Assembly (NCBI GenBank): GCA_947259045.1 | Contig: CAMYKZ010000017.1 | Location: 1-64,000, forward strand | Length of the DNA stretch: 64,000 bases | Direction: 5' to 3' | Source: an uncultured Afifella sp. | GTDB taxonomy: Bacteria; Pseudomonadota; Alphaproteobacteria; Rhizobiales; Afifellaceae | Shown here: positions 53,544 to 61,713 of the stretch, one piece after another | How the letters are laid out: each line of letters starts with the position of its first letter | How positions within the stretch are numbered: the first letter of the stretch is position 1 | Notes under the pieces: generated by a model | What the model saw: only the letters and a program-made list of their open reading frames with translations | Databases searched by the model: none | Told to the model about the DNA's origin: nothing | Position numbers and translations under genes: made by a program

Positions 53544-54254
53544 TTATCGACCACCAAGAATTTTGACGAGATCCGGTTGTGCCGCTTCGGCACGTGTCAA
53601 ATCGAGCCCGTTACGGATACGATCAAAATGATCGCGGATCTTTGCCGCTGCCACGTCACCATCGCCGCTGGCTATGGCATCAACGATCTGATTGTGTTCT
53701 TCCTCCGGGCAGGTCGATTGCCGGTTGACCCCAAATAGTCCAACGATCAGCGATGTGCGGGTGACGAATTCCCGCAGCAGCCGTGCAAGCACTGTATTAC
53801 CGTGGCCATTGGCCAGTTCGACATGGAATTCGCCCGACAGGCGAATGATTTCGGTGCGTTCGCTGCGTTGGCGAGCCGCTTCCTCCAGTTCGATATGATG
53901 CCGGAGCCGGTCGATCACATTCTGCGGCGCCCCTGTTGCCATCTCGCGCACGATCCCGGTTTCTATCATGAGGCGGGCGTCGAACACCTCCTGCGCCTCC
54001 CTTGGTCCGGGGCAGGCGATATAGGCTCCGCGGTTCGATTGCAGATCAACGATCCCCTGGCTCGCCAGCAGCAAGAGCGCCTGGCGCACACGCATTCTGC
54101 CGACACCAAAACTCTCGCAAAGGGCACTCTCGCTCAACTTGGTTCGGGGCGCCAGCCGCCGCTCCATCACCGCAGAGTAAATGCGATCGACGATCATCTG
54201 CTCATCTGGATCCTGTTCCAGGCTTTCCGCAGCCTGGATACTGTCCTGTTTCAT
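53544..54254 (-). CDS. GntR-family regulator, FCD subfamily (236 aa)
   Basis: N-terminal winged helix (VDRIYSAVMERRLAPRTKLS, ALCESFGVGRMRVRQALLLL, GIVDLQSNRGAYIA) and C-terminal all-helical FCD ligand domain (VFDARLMIETGIVREMATGA, RLSGEFHVELANGHGNTVLA, EEHNQIVDAIASGDGDVAAA with the metal-binding His). Start ATG 54254 fits the family; a longer frame runs to 54338, into the promoter region. Divergent from the LIV transport operon, which it probably controls. The effector is likely the transported compound. Confidence 0.92.
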   Translation of the reverse strand: MKQDSIQAAESLEQDPDEQMIVDRIYSAVMERRLAPRTKLSESALCESFGVGRMRVRQALLLLASQGIVDLQSNRGAYIACPGPREAQEVFDARLMIETGIVREMATGAPQNVIDRLRHHIELEEAARQRSERTEIIRLSGEFHVELANGHGNTVLARLLREFVTRTSLIVGLFGVNRQSTCPEEEHNQIVDAIASGDGDVAAAKIRDHFDRIRNGLDLTRAEAAQPDLVKILGGR

Positions 54255-54323
54255 AAGATTGCCTTCAGTTTCGCGGCCTGAATATACGTGATTCGTTGAC
54301 AAAATACCACAATTTTTGTTGAC

Positions 54324-54343
54324 AATCTTTGTTAACAATCATT
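54324..54343. promoter_or_regulatory. AT-rich palindrome, probable operator of the FCD regulator
   Basis: TTGTTAACAA (54329-54338) is a perfect 10-bp palindrome extended by AAT at one side and ATT at the other (20-bp dyad with two unpaired positions each side). GTTGACAA occurs twice just upstream (near 54285-54325), as possible extra half-sites. It lies in the divergent region between the FCD gene and the LIV operon, about 95 bp before the binding-protein start. Confidence 0.6.
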
Positions 54344-54437
54344 GTATGTCAATACGGATCTGGCGGGGAAGCTAAGGAATCCGGCTTTGATTCAGCGTGG
54401 CGGCGCTGGTCGAAGAGATTCAAATTGGGAGCTAATC

Positions 54438-55625
54438 ATGAAGAGAAGAACATTGTTGAAAGCGTCGGTGATGGCTGCGGCCTTCGCTACGTTTCAGGCG
54501 ACCTTGGCATTCGCTGACAACCCTGTGCTGAAAGTCGGTTTCGTCGGCGTTACAAGTGGACCGGCAGCGGCTTGGGGAATTTCCAACCAACGTTCGATGG
54601 AGACCCGGGCGGCCTGGATCAATGAGACCGGCGGCTACAAGATCGGCGATACAACCTATGACATCGAGATCGTGTCCTTCGACGATCAGAAAGACCCCAA
54701 GCGTGCAATTGCCGGCATGGAAAAGATGGCGCAGGGTGGCATTCACTACGTCGTCGGCCCCAATGTCGATGACGGTGCAGCCGCCGTGCGGCCGGTGGCT
54801 GAGGCAAATGGGATCGTGTACTTTCCCTACGCCTTCCCGAAAGAGTTGTACAAGCCGCCCGCGTCAAACGCCGTTCTGGGTATGGTGGCGAACTACCAAT
54901 CCGGTCCTGCGATCTACAAGTATCTGCGCGATGAGAAAGGCGTGAAAACCGTCGCTTTCGTTGCCGCGAATGAATCCGACCCGCTGAGTCAGCGCGACGG
55001 TGGTGTTGCCGCGGCCAAGGAACTTGGCCTTGAAGTGGTTTCTGACAACGTGACCTATCAGGTCGACACGACTGACTTCACGCCTGTGCTGACGCCGGTC
55101 ATGCGGAGCCGACCGGACCTGTTGGTGCTATCGGGCGTGTCGCCCGCGAACGCGCCGCAATTGATCCGCTCCGCTCGTGAGCTCGGATTTGAAGGCACTA
55201 TCTCGACCGAAACCGCGCAGGACGCGCAGGTTCTGCGTGAAGGCGCGGGCGATCTGGCGAACGGATTCATCTCTGTCGGCGGTGCGTCGACGCCCGAGGT
55301 CGCCTCGGATATGATGATGGAATTCGTCGACCGCTACACCAAAATGTTTGGCGAGTATAACGACGAGTCCAACACCAAGGTCTATGCGCTTGAATATATC
55401 CTGGAGACGCTGAAAGCGAACCCTGAGGCGATCGACAATGTCGAAGAGTTCAAGAAGACCATGGACACCCTGGACGCGCCCAACCCCTACATGAAAGGCG
55501 ATGCCAAGCTGAAATATGTCGGCATGTCATCCTTCGGACAGAAGCGCCAGGTGGCCGTACCGCTCGTCGTCAACGTTTTTAAGGACGGCGAATTCCAAAC
55601 GCTGTTCGTGGCTGAGGTGGACTGA
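54438..55625 (+). CDS. ABC transporter substrate-binding protein, LIV type (395 aa)
   Basis: Periplasmic binding protein of the Peripla_BP_6 family (Leu/Ile/Val, amides, urea and similar). The N-terminus KRRTLLKASVMAAAFATFQA is a signal peptide with a possible Tat motif. The mature part opens VLKVGFVGVTSGPAAAWGIS and includes YVVGPNVDDGAAAVRPVAEA, ETAQDAQVLREGAG and KTVAFVAANESDPLSQRDGG. The ligand cannot be read; unlike classical LivJ it lacks the usual Ser-Thr pair in an SxGxAxS motif. First gene of an operon with livH, livM, livG, livF and a racemase; a stem-loop follows the gene. Confidence 0.92.
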   Translation: MKRRTLLKASVMAAAFATFQATLAFADNPVLKVGFVGVTSGPAAAWGISNQRSMETRAAWINETGGYKIGDTTYDIEIVSFDDQKDPKRAIAGMEKMAQGGIHYVVGPNVDDGAAAVRPVAEANGIVYFPYAFPKELYKPPASNAVLGMVANYQSGPAIYKYLRDEKGVKTVAFVAANESDPLSQRDGGVAAAKELGLEVVSDNVTYQVDTTDFTPVLTPVMRSRPDLLVLSGVSPANAPQLIRSARELGFEGTISTETAQDAQVLREGAGDLANGFISVGGASTPEVASDMMMEFVDRYTKMFGEYNDESNTKVYALEYILETLKANPEAIDNVEEFKKTMDTLDAPNPYMKGDAKLKYVGMSSFGQKRQVAVPLVVNVFKDGEFQTLFVAEVD

Positions 55626-55656
55626 ACCGTCCCGGCGTCGGGGACTGCCATAGCGA

Positions 55657-55682
55657 TCCCGGGCCGCACCGTCGGCCCGGGA
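55657..55682 (+). terminator. Strong intercistronic stem-loop after the binding-protein gene
   Basis: Perfect 10-bp stem TCCCGGGCCG / CGGCCCGGGA with a 6-base loop (CACCGT). No T-run follows, so a full terminator is unlikely. Such hairpins between binding-protein and permease genes often stabilise the upstream mRNA and keep the binding protein in excess. Confidence 0.75.
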
Positions 55683-55707
55683 CAACACACTTCCAACGGG
55701 GGAACGG

Positions 55708-56577
55708 ATGGAACAGATACTGGCCAACGGTTTGTATCTCGGCGCGCAATACGCGATGATCGCCCTGGGGCTGACGCTGATATTCGCACTCATGAACGTG
55801 TTGAACTTTGCCCACGGGCAAATGTACGTCCTGGGCGGATTTGTCACCTACACGTTCTACGGCCAGCTTGGTTGGCCATTCGTGCTGGCGCTGCTGATGT
55901 CCTGCGTCACGCTGGCCGTGCTCGGGTTGCTGATCGAAAAGTTCCTGTTCGCACCGGTAATCAGACGATCGGCGCGGGAAGAAAGCACCATGCTGCTGGC
56001 CGCGGCGATTGCCTTCCTGCTGGATGCGATCATTCTGCTGGTGTTTGGCGAAAAACAGCGCGGCGTGCCCAAGATCGTCGATGGCGTTTTCAACTGGGAT
56101 TTCCGGCTGATCATGCCCTATGACCGTATTCTGATCTGTGTTCTGGCGATCCTGTCCATCGTCCTTTTCATCCTGTTCATGCAGTATTCCAAGACCGGCC
56201 GGGCCCTGCGCGCGCTGGCACAGGACCGTACCGCTGCCCAGCTCATGGGCGTCAACGTGGACCGCTATTCGATGATCGGTTTCGCGATCGGAGCGATGCT
56301 GGCCGGCCTCGTCGGCGGGCTCCTCGTCACCATTACCGGGGTCAATCTCGGGATGGGCGGACCGACCTCGATCAAGGCCTTCATGATGGTGATGATCGGC
56401 GGCGCCGGGGTGATTTCCGGCGCCATCGCAGGCGGCATTATCCTCGGTTTTCTCGAGGCCATCGGTCTGGCGCTGCTTTCGCAATATGGCGACATCACCT
56501 ATCTGCTGATTTTCGTGTCGCTGATGATTTTCCTCGCAATCCGACCACAGGGTCTGATGGGCAAGCCGTGGGGATGA
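55708..56577 (+). CDS. livH: LIV-type ABC transporter permease, LivH-like (289 aa)
   Basis: Inner-membrane permease of about eight helices: LANGLYLGAQYAMIALGLTL, NVLNFAHGQMYVLGGFVTYT and the EAA-like loop RALRALAQDRTAAQLMGVNV, then GFAIGAMLAGLVGGLLVTIT and AIAGGIILGFLEAIGLALLS. Typical length. Followed after 4 bp by the livM start. Confidence 0.94.
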   Translation: MEQILANGLYLGAQYAMIALGLTLIFALMNVLNFAHGQMYVLGGFVTYTFYGQLGWPFVLALLMSCVTLAVLGLLIEKFLFAPVIRRSAREESTMLLAAAIAFLLDAIILLVFGEKQRGVPKIVDGVFNWDFRLIMPYDRILICVLAILSIVLFILFMQYSKTGRALRALAQDRTAAQLMGVNVDRYSMIGFAIGAMLAGLVGGLLVTITGVNLGMGGPTSIKAFMMVMIGGAGVISGAIAGGIILGFLEAIGLALLSQYGDITYLLIFVSLMIFLAIRPQGLMGKPWG

Positions 56578-56581
56578 GGTG

Positions 56582-57495
56582 ATGAAGACACTCATTGTTC
56601 CCAGGCTCGTCGGTCTTGCAATCTTCCTGCTGGCACTTTTCGTGGCGGTGCCGATGATCATTACCGCGACTGGCCGGACCGATTTCTATTTCACGCTGAC
56701 GTCCGTTGCGCTGCTGTCGATTGCGAGCGCCGGAGTGTGGCTCACTTTCTACATTGGCCGGATCAATATCGGGCAGGGCGCCTTTGCCCTGATCGGGGCC
56801 TATGTTTCAGCAATCCTGGTCACCAAGGCAGGCATGTCATTCTGGCTCACCTTGCCGATCGCAGGACTGTTTGCGGCTCTTGTATCGATGCTGATCGGCG
56901 TGCCCATCCTGAGGCTGCGCGGGGTTTATTTCGCAATGATCACGCTGGTGCTGACCCAGGTGGTTACGCTGACGGCGCTGGCCCTGCCGATCACAAACGG
57001 TGCCAAGGGTATCACGTCGATCCCTCTGCCCGGCTTACCGCCTGCATTCTCATGGTGCTGACCTTTGCGACGCTATATCGGCTGGTGAATTCACGCCTTG
57101 GCCACCTCTGCCGATCCATGCAGCAGAACGAGGAACTGGCAAGCTCCATCGGCGTCAATATCGCCCATATCCGCATTATCATCTTCGCGATCTCGTCATT
57201 TTTCGGAGGCATCGGCGGGGCCATGTTCGGCTCCATAGCGCAATCGGTCTATCCGTCGAGCTTCCAGGTCGCGGACAGCGTGAATTTCATGCTCAACTGC
57301 TTCCTTGGCGGCCTGGGCTACGTTTTCGGTCCGATGCTGGGTACGTTGGTGCTCTATTTCGGCTGGGACTTGCTGTTTGAGTTCGGCAAGTTTCAATTGC
57401 TGATCTATTCCAGCCTGCTGATCGTCTTGATACTCGTTCTGCCGAACGGGCTCCTGAGTCTCCGGCTTCCCGGCACCGGAGGAAATGGCAGATGA
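56582..57495 (+). pseudogene. livM: LIV-type ABC transporter permease, LivM-like, broken by an internal loss
   Basis: Frame 1 starts MKTLIVPRLVGLAIFLLALF and is normal LivM up to ITNGAKGITSIPLPGL, then stops at 57059-57061. Another frame resumes at about 57036 with TACILMVLTFATLYRLVNSR and runs to the natural end (LLIVLILVLPNGLLSLR), overlapping the livG start. About 25-30 residues normally present between the two parts are missing, and the join shifts frame. If real, the importer lacks one permease subunit unless another LivM is supplied; the rest of the operon appears intact. An error in assembly is the alternative. Confidence 0.88.
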
Positions 57496-58274
57496 GCGCG
57501 CTGCTGCAGGTTACCAACGTCACCAAGAAATTTGGCGGGCTGACCGCGAACAACAACATCACTTTCGATGTTGCCGAGAACGAGATCCTGTCGGTGATCG
57601 GCCCCAACGGGGCGGGCAAATCCACTTTGTTCAAGATGATCTCGTCCTTCCTGCCGACCACCTCGGGCGAGGTGTTGTTTCGCGGCGAGCGCATATCGAA
57701 CCTCAAACCTCACATTGTCGCCCGCAAGGGGGTGGTGCGGACATTTCAGGAGACAACGATCTTCCGCAGCATGACAGTCCGCGAAAGCGTGATCGTCGCC
57801 CAGCATCTGCGCGCCAGCGCTTCCCTTGCCGGTTATTTCTGGAGTTCGAATACGGCGCAGAAGGATGTCGAGGCTTTCGGTCGTTACGCCGACGAACTGA
57901 TCGAGTTCCTCGGCATGAGCGAGATCGCGCACGAACTTGCCTCCAACCTTCCGCAGGGCAACCTGCGCGCGCTCGGCATCGCGATCGGCCTGGCGACCGA
58001 CCCCAAGGTCCTGTTGCTCGACGAGCCTTTCGCGGGGATGAACCATGACGAAACGATGCGCATGGTCGAACTGGTCCGCTCGGTACGGGACAATCGAGGG
58101 GTCACGGTTCTTCTGGTGGAGCATGACATGCTGGCTGTGATGTCGATCTCGGACCGGATCGTCGTGCTGAATTTCGGCGAAATGATTGCAGAAGGGACGC
58201 CCGCCGAAATCCAGAACAATGACAAGGTCATCGAAGCCTATCTCGGCAGCACCGACGACGAGATCGGAGTCTGA
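57492..58274 (+). CDS. livG: LIV-type ABC transporter ATPase, LivG-like (260 aa)
   Basis: Walker A GPNGAGKSTLFKMISS, Q-loop VVRTFQETTIFRSMTVRESV, signature LPQGNLRALGIAIGLATDPK, Walker B VLLLDEPFAGMNHDE and His switch LLVEHDMLAVMSISDRIVVL. Length normal. Overlaps the livM stop (ATGA) and is followed after 3 bp by livF. Confidence 0.94.
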   Translation: MSALLQVTNVTKKFGGLTANNNITFDVAENEILSVIGPNGAGKSTLFKMISSFLPTTSGEVLFRGERISNLKPHIVARKGVVRTFQETTIFRSMTVRESVIVAQHLRASASLAGYFWSSNTAQKDVEAFGRYADELIEFLGMSEIAHELASNLPQGNLRALGIAIGLATDPKVLLLDEPFAGMNHDETMRMVELVRSVRDNRGVTVLLVEHDMLAVMSISDRIVVLNFGEMIAEGTPAEIQNNDKVIEAYLGSTDDEIGV

Positions 58275-58277
58275 ATC

Positions 58278-59000
58278 ATGAGCAAGATGCTGCAATTCGA
58301 CAATGTCGAGCTCTACTATGACCATGTTTACGCACTCAAGGGCGTGTCGATCGATCTTGAAAAAGGCGAAACCGTTGCGCTGATCGGAGCCAACGGGGCG
58401 GGCAAGTCCTCGATTCTACGGGCGATCACCGGCCTGAGTAAGATCAAGTCGGGCGAGATCATTTTCGAGGGCGATCAGATCAACGGCAAGTCCGCTTCCG
58501 ACATCGTCAACCGTGGCATTGCCATGGTGCCCGAAGGGCGGCGGGTCTTTTCATTCATGACCGTGAAGGACAACCTGCTCATGGGCGCCTTCACCCGCAC
58601 CGACAAAGCCGGGATCAAGCAGACACTGGAAAGCATCTTCGAACGCTTCCCGCGCCTGAAGGAACGCTACCTGCAGGCCGCGGGCACCTTGTCCGGCGGC
58701 GAGCAGCAGATGATGGTCATCGGCCGCGCGCTGATGGCAAAACCGCGCCTTCTGCTGCTGGATGAACCCTCTCTCGGAATTGCGCCCAAGCTGGTACAGG
58801 ATATCGCGCGCTCGATCGTCGCGATCAACCGGGATGAGGGCGTGTCTGTTCTGCTGGTTGAACAGAACTCACGCATGGCCTTGTCAATCTCCAACCGGGC
58901 CTATGCGCTGACAACCGGTAATGTCGCAATATCGGGCAACTCGAAAGAACTATTGAACGATGACCGGATCAAGGCCGCCTATCTTGGTGGCGATATCTGA
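58278..59000 (+). CDS. livF: LIV-type ABC transporter ATPase, LivF-like (240 aa)
   Basis: Walker A GANGAGKSSILRAITG, typical LivF segment VPEGRRVFSFMTVKDNLLMG, signature LSGGEQQMMVIGRALM, Walker B LLLLDEPSLGIAPKLVQD and switch LLVEQNSRMALSISNRAYAL. The stop is directly followed by the racemase ATG, so the genes form one operon. Confidence 0.95.
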   Translation: MSKMLQFDNVELYYDHVYALKGVSIDLEKGETVALIGANGAGKSSILRAITGLSKIKSGEIIFEGDQINGKSASDIVNRGIAMVPEGRRVFSFMTVKDNLLMGAFTRTDKAGIKQTLESIFERFPRLKERYLQAAGTLSGGEQQMMVIGRALMAKPRLLLLDEPSLGIAPKLVQDIARSIVAINRDEGVSVLLVEQNSRMALSISNRAYALTTGNVAISGNSKELLNDDRIKAAYLGGDI

Positions 59001-59693
59001 ATGTGCGTGATGAAACTTCTCGTCGTTAACCCGAATACAACAGCCTCCATGACGGCAAAGATCGGCGATGTGGCGCGGGCGGTGGCACGCCCGGACACCG
59101 AGATCGTGGCGACCAATCCGGCCGAGGGGCCGGCCAGTATCCAGGGCTATCTCGATGTGGCAACCTGCGTGCCCGGGCTTCTGGACGAAGTGGCGCGTCA
59201 TCGGGATGCGGATGCCATTCTTGTAGCCTGTTTCGACGACACCGGCGTCGATGCATTGCGCTGCTTGGTGGACGTCCCCGTCATTGGGATCGGCGAAGCC
59301 GCGTATCACGCTGCCAGCATGGTATCGACGAAGTTCAGCGTGGTGACCACCTTGTCGCGTTCAGTCCCCGGGCTTGAGGCGAATATTGCAAGGTATGGGC
59401 TCAAGCAAAAGTGCGTTGGTGTTCGGGCTACAGATATTCCGGTTCTTGAACTCGAAGCAGGTGATCCCTCCACCACCGCAAAAATCCGCGACGAAATCCG
59501 CAAGGCGATAACCGAGGATCAGGCAGAAGCCGTTGTTTTAGGGTGCGCGGGAATGGCTGACTTGATGGTCGAATTATCCAGGGAGTTCGAAATGCCGATT
59601 ATTGACGGTGTCGGCTGTGGTGTGGCTTTCGCTGAAGCGTTGGTCAGTGCAGGACTCAAGACTTCAAAAGTCAACGCTTACAGTTCTACATAA
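59001..59693 (+). CDS. Asp/Glu/hydantoin racemase family protein, copy 1 (230 aa)
   Basis: Cofactor-independent two-cysteine racemase fold (HyuE-like): LLVVNPNTTASMTAKIGDVA, the first catalytic Cys in ILVACFDDTGVDALR, substrate region PVIGIGEAAYHAASMVSTKF and the second Cys in AVVLGCAGMADLMVELSREF. Start ATG 59001 or 59010. Being the last gene of the LIV operon, it probably acts on the imported compound, for example a hydantoin or a D-amino acid derivative (inference). Confidence 0.88.
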   Translation: MCVMKLLVVNPNTTASMTAKIGDVARAVARPDTEIVATNPAEGPASIQGYLDVATCVPGLLDEVARHRDADAILVACFDDTGVDALRCLVDVPVIGIGEAAYHAASMVSTKFSVVTTLSRSVPGLEANIARYGLKQKCVGVRATDIPVLELEAGDPSTTAKIRDEIRKAITEDQAEAVVLGCAGMADLMVELSREFEMPIIDGVGCGVAFAEALVSAGLKTSKVNAYSST

Positions 59694-59751
59694 TCGTTCG
59701 CCCGACGGCTGGTTTTGGCACGTAACGGAAGTCGGGCGGTCCGCACTGCGT

Positions 59752-60501
59752 TCAGCAAATATCAACTGCCACCGATCCGATGCCGCCGATGCTGCCGCGC
59801 ACTTTCGTGCCGGGCGGCAACCAGGGCAGACCGTTCAACGACCCTGTGATGACCATATGTCCCGCCTGCAGCCCGCCGCAATGATCCCCCGTCATGCGCG
59901 CAAGCGCGACGAGACAGTCAAAGGCGCCGCCGAATGGCAAACGCACAATACCGTCCAGCACCATCGTGCCGTCGATGTCCAGCCGGGCGCTGACGGCCTC
60001 GAGCGGAGATCCGTCCCAGTCCCGCGCTGCCTCGCCCACCACCAGCCCGCCATTCTGCTGGTGATCTGCGAGCTTCAGCATTTCAGATGCTGCGTCGGGA
60101 TTTTCCAGACGTGTCCGGACCAGCTCGATGACGGCCACCGGGGCGACCCGGGCGCGCAACAGCTCCGCAAAATCCGGCCTGCCCACCGGCGGAGGTGCGG
60201 CAAGAAAGCGAAAGCCGACCTCCAGCTCGATGCCGACATGCCTGCCAGATGAGGAAAAGCGCCAGCCTGACGGATGAATGTCGACCTGCTGGATCGGTGC
60301 CATGATTGCGGACTGGCCCGGTCTGCGAGCAAATTTGAACCCGCCGACCGGACCGAGCTGCGAAGCAACGAGCGACTGGATCGCATAGGCATCCTCTATC
60401 GTCAGGTTCAACCCTTCCGACCGGTCTTCTGAAAGGTTTTCGGCGCCCTGTCTGGCATCGAGAAAGGCGCGGGCAATTGCTGCGTGGTCGGCGTCAGTCA
60501 T
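59752..60501 (-). CDS. 2-keto-4-pentenoate hydratase family protein (249 aa)
   Basis: FAH-superfamily fold (MhpD/HpcG type): IEDAYAIQSLVASQLGPVGG with FKFARRP, then GIELEVGFRF with acidic residues in the place of the metal ligands, PVAVIELVRTRLENP, and DHQQNGGLVVGEAARDW, ending in the TGSLNGLPWLPPGTKVRGSI motif. Members hydrate 2-oxo-enoates or decarboxylate 2-oxo acids, but substrates vary. Last gene of a minus-strand operon with a tiny ORF and a racemase. The start overlaps the tiny ORF's end. Confidence 0.86.
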   Translation of the reverse strand: MTDADHAAIARAFLDARQGAENLSEDRSEGLNLTIEDAYAIQSLVASQLGPVGGFKFARRPGQSAIMAPIQQVDIHPSGWRFSSSGRHVGIELEVGFRFLAAPPPVGRPDFAELLRARVAPVAVIELVRTRLENPDAASEMLKLADHQQNGGLVVGEAARDWDGSPLEAVSARLDIDGTMVLDGIVRLPFGGAFDCLVALARMTGDHCGGLQAGHMVITGSLNGLPWLPPGTKVRGSIGGIGSVAVDIC

Positions 60502-60664
60502 CGACCAGCCATCCGGCCAGGCCCAGCCGGCCAGACCCAGCTGCCGGCTTGCGCCTCGCTGCGATCCGCATCAGGCCGGTATCGGCATCTGCGATCGGGT
60601 CTGCGCTGCCGTGACGGTAGACGACCGCAAGTTCGGCGAGGCCAGGCGGCCAGGTTTTGCTCAT
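60494..60664 (-). CDS. Very short ORF between racemase 2 and the hydratase gene (56 aa)
   Basis: MSKTWPPGLAELAVVYRHGS opens like the N-terminus of an amidase (LAxLAxxxRxGxxxP), but continues DADTGLMRIAARRKPAAGSG and ends LAGWLVDD, which no amidase would do. Could be an amidase gene reduced to its ends by a deletion, or a chance ORF. The stop overlaps the hydratase start (ATGA), which argues for translation. An upstream extension is encoded only by the tandem repeat at 60660-60708. Confidence 0.4.
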   Translation of the reverse strand: MSKTWPPGLAELAVVYRHGSADPIADADTGLMRIAARRKPAAGSGRLGLAGWLVDD

Positions 60665-60708
60665 CCCCCTGTCCCTCATCCCCCTGTCCCTCATTCCCTG
60701 TCCCTCAT
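60660..60708. repeat. Tandem repeat, 15-bp unit, about 3.3 copies
   Basis: CTCATCCCCCTGTCC at 60660-60674 and 60675-60689, a 14-bp variant at 60690-60703, and a partial unit to 60708. On the minus strand each unit has a GGGGG run just before an ATG, so it places several start-like signals between the racemase stop (which lies in the repeat) and the tiny ORF. Copy number may vary. Confidence 0.9.
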
Positions 60709-61448
60709 TCGCCGCCGATCCGCGCTGCCAGCGCAGGCGACAAACCGCGGGACGGCTTGCCTGCGGGGCGACGGAAGCTGCCGGCTGCGGCGCCGCGCGG
60801 GCGCAATGCAGCCAGCGCCTCGGCCTGCTTTATTGCCGCTTCGGCACAATCAATGACCGGCACCGTTATCGTGTCACGTAACAGTGCCGCCAGTCCGGCC
60901 AGCGGCGCGCCTGCCAGCACCACCACATCGGTGTCGCCTGTATCCACCACCTGTCTCGCCAATTCGACAAGCTGTTCGGCTTTTTCGTCCTGCACATCAG
61001 CGATGGAGCTAAATTCCCCGTTCAGCATATATACTCCGGCGCAGCGATCTTCGAGCCGGTGCCAAGCGACGCATTCGCGGTACCACGGCCCCAACGCGGT
61101 AGCAAATGTGACGATGGAAAACTTGCCGCCCAACATGCAAGCGGTCAGCATACCTGCCTCTGCAAGCCCGATCACCGGGATGTCAAACAACTCACGCGCT
61201 GCACCCAACCCCGGATCACCGAAGGCGGCGACGATGGCGGCGTCAAATTCGCCGTGCCGCTCAGCCAATATCTCCAGAACCTGCCCGCCGCCAATCAGAG
61301 CCTCAGATCGCGTGGAGATGTAGGGAACGCCGATCGGTGCAGTCACGGCGACGAGCTCGTTGGCCGGGGCCATTACGCCGCGCGCGGCGGCCTCCAGCCG
61401 GTCAGTCACGGCTTGGGTGGTATTGGGATTGATCAGCAGAATTCGCAT
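60705..61448 (-). CDS. Asp/Glu/hydantoin racemase family protein, copy 2 (247 aa)
   Basis: Two-cysteine-type racemase fold: RILLINPNTTQAVTDRLEAA, VAAFGDPGLGAARELFDIPV, GLAEAGMLTACMLGGKFSIV and VVVLAGAPLAGLAALLRDTI. Unlike copy 1, both positions where the catalytic Cys would sit are changed: AAFGD for ACFDD, and LAGAPLAG for LGCAGM. A loss of racemase activity is therefore likely; it may act as a binding or isomerase variant. A C-terminal basic tail extends beyond the fold. Divergent from the second FCD regulator. Start ATG 61448 chosen to match the family. Confidence 0.85.
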   Translation of the reverse strand: MRILLINPNTTQAVTDRLEAAARGVMAPANELVAVTAPIGVPYISTRSEALIGGGQVLEILAERHGEFDAAIVAAFGDPGLGAARELFDIPVIGLAEAGMLTACMLGGKFSIVTFATALGPWYRECVAWHRLEDRCAGVYMLNGEFSSIADVQDEKAEQLVELARQVVDTGDTDVVVLAGAPLAGLAALLRDTITVPVIDCAEAAIKQAEALAALRPRGAAAGSFRRPAGKPSRGLSPALAARIGGE

Positions 61449-61620
61449 TGGCTTTTCCGGCAGCGGTTTCAGCAATGACGGCAGGAACATCGCAATCGAA
61501 TTGACTTGGGTAAACTCACTAGATGGCCGGCTTTCGCATTGGAGAGGCGGGTTTCCTTGCACCCTGTTCTGGTTGCGCTGCCGTACGATGACCTGCATAT
61601 TCCATGCTCGAATGTTATGA

Positions 61621-61637
61621 TTGCATTCAATATGCAA
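61621..61637. promoter_or_regulatory. Inverted repeat between racemase 2 and the second FCD regulator
   Basis: TTGCAT (61621-61626) and ATGCAA (61632-61637) around TCAAT. The short AT-rich dyad resembles the sites of FCD-type GntR regulators in layout and lies in the 265-bp divergent region. Assigning it to the adjacent regulator is inference. Confidence 0.45.
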
Positions 61638-61713
61638 AATGTAAATCGTTTACTGTTGCACCCGGTCCAAAGTAGAGTGTGGCCAATTCGAGACCTGTGA
61701 TGAGGCACGCCAT

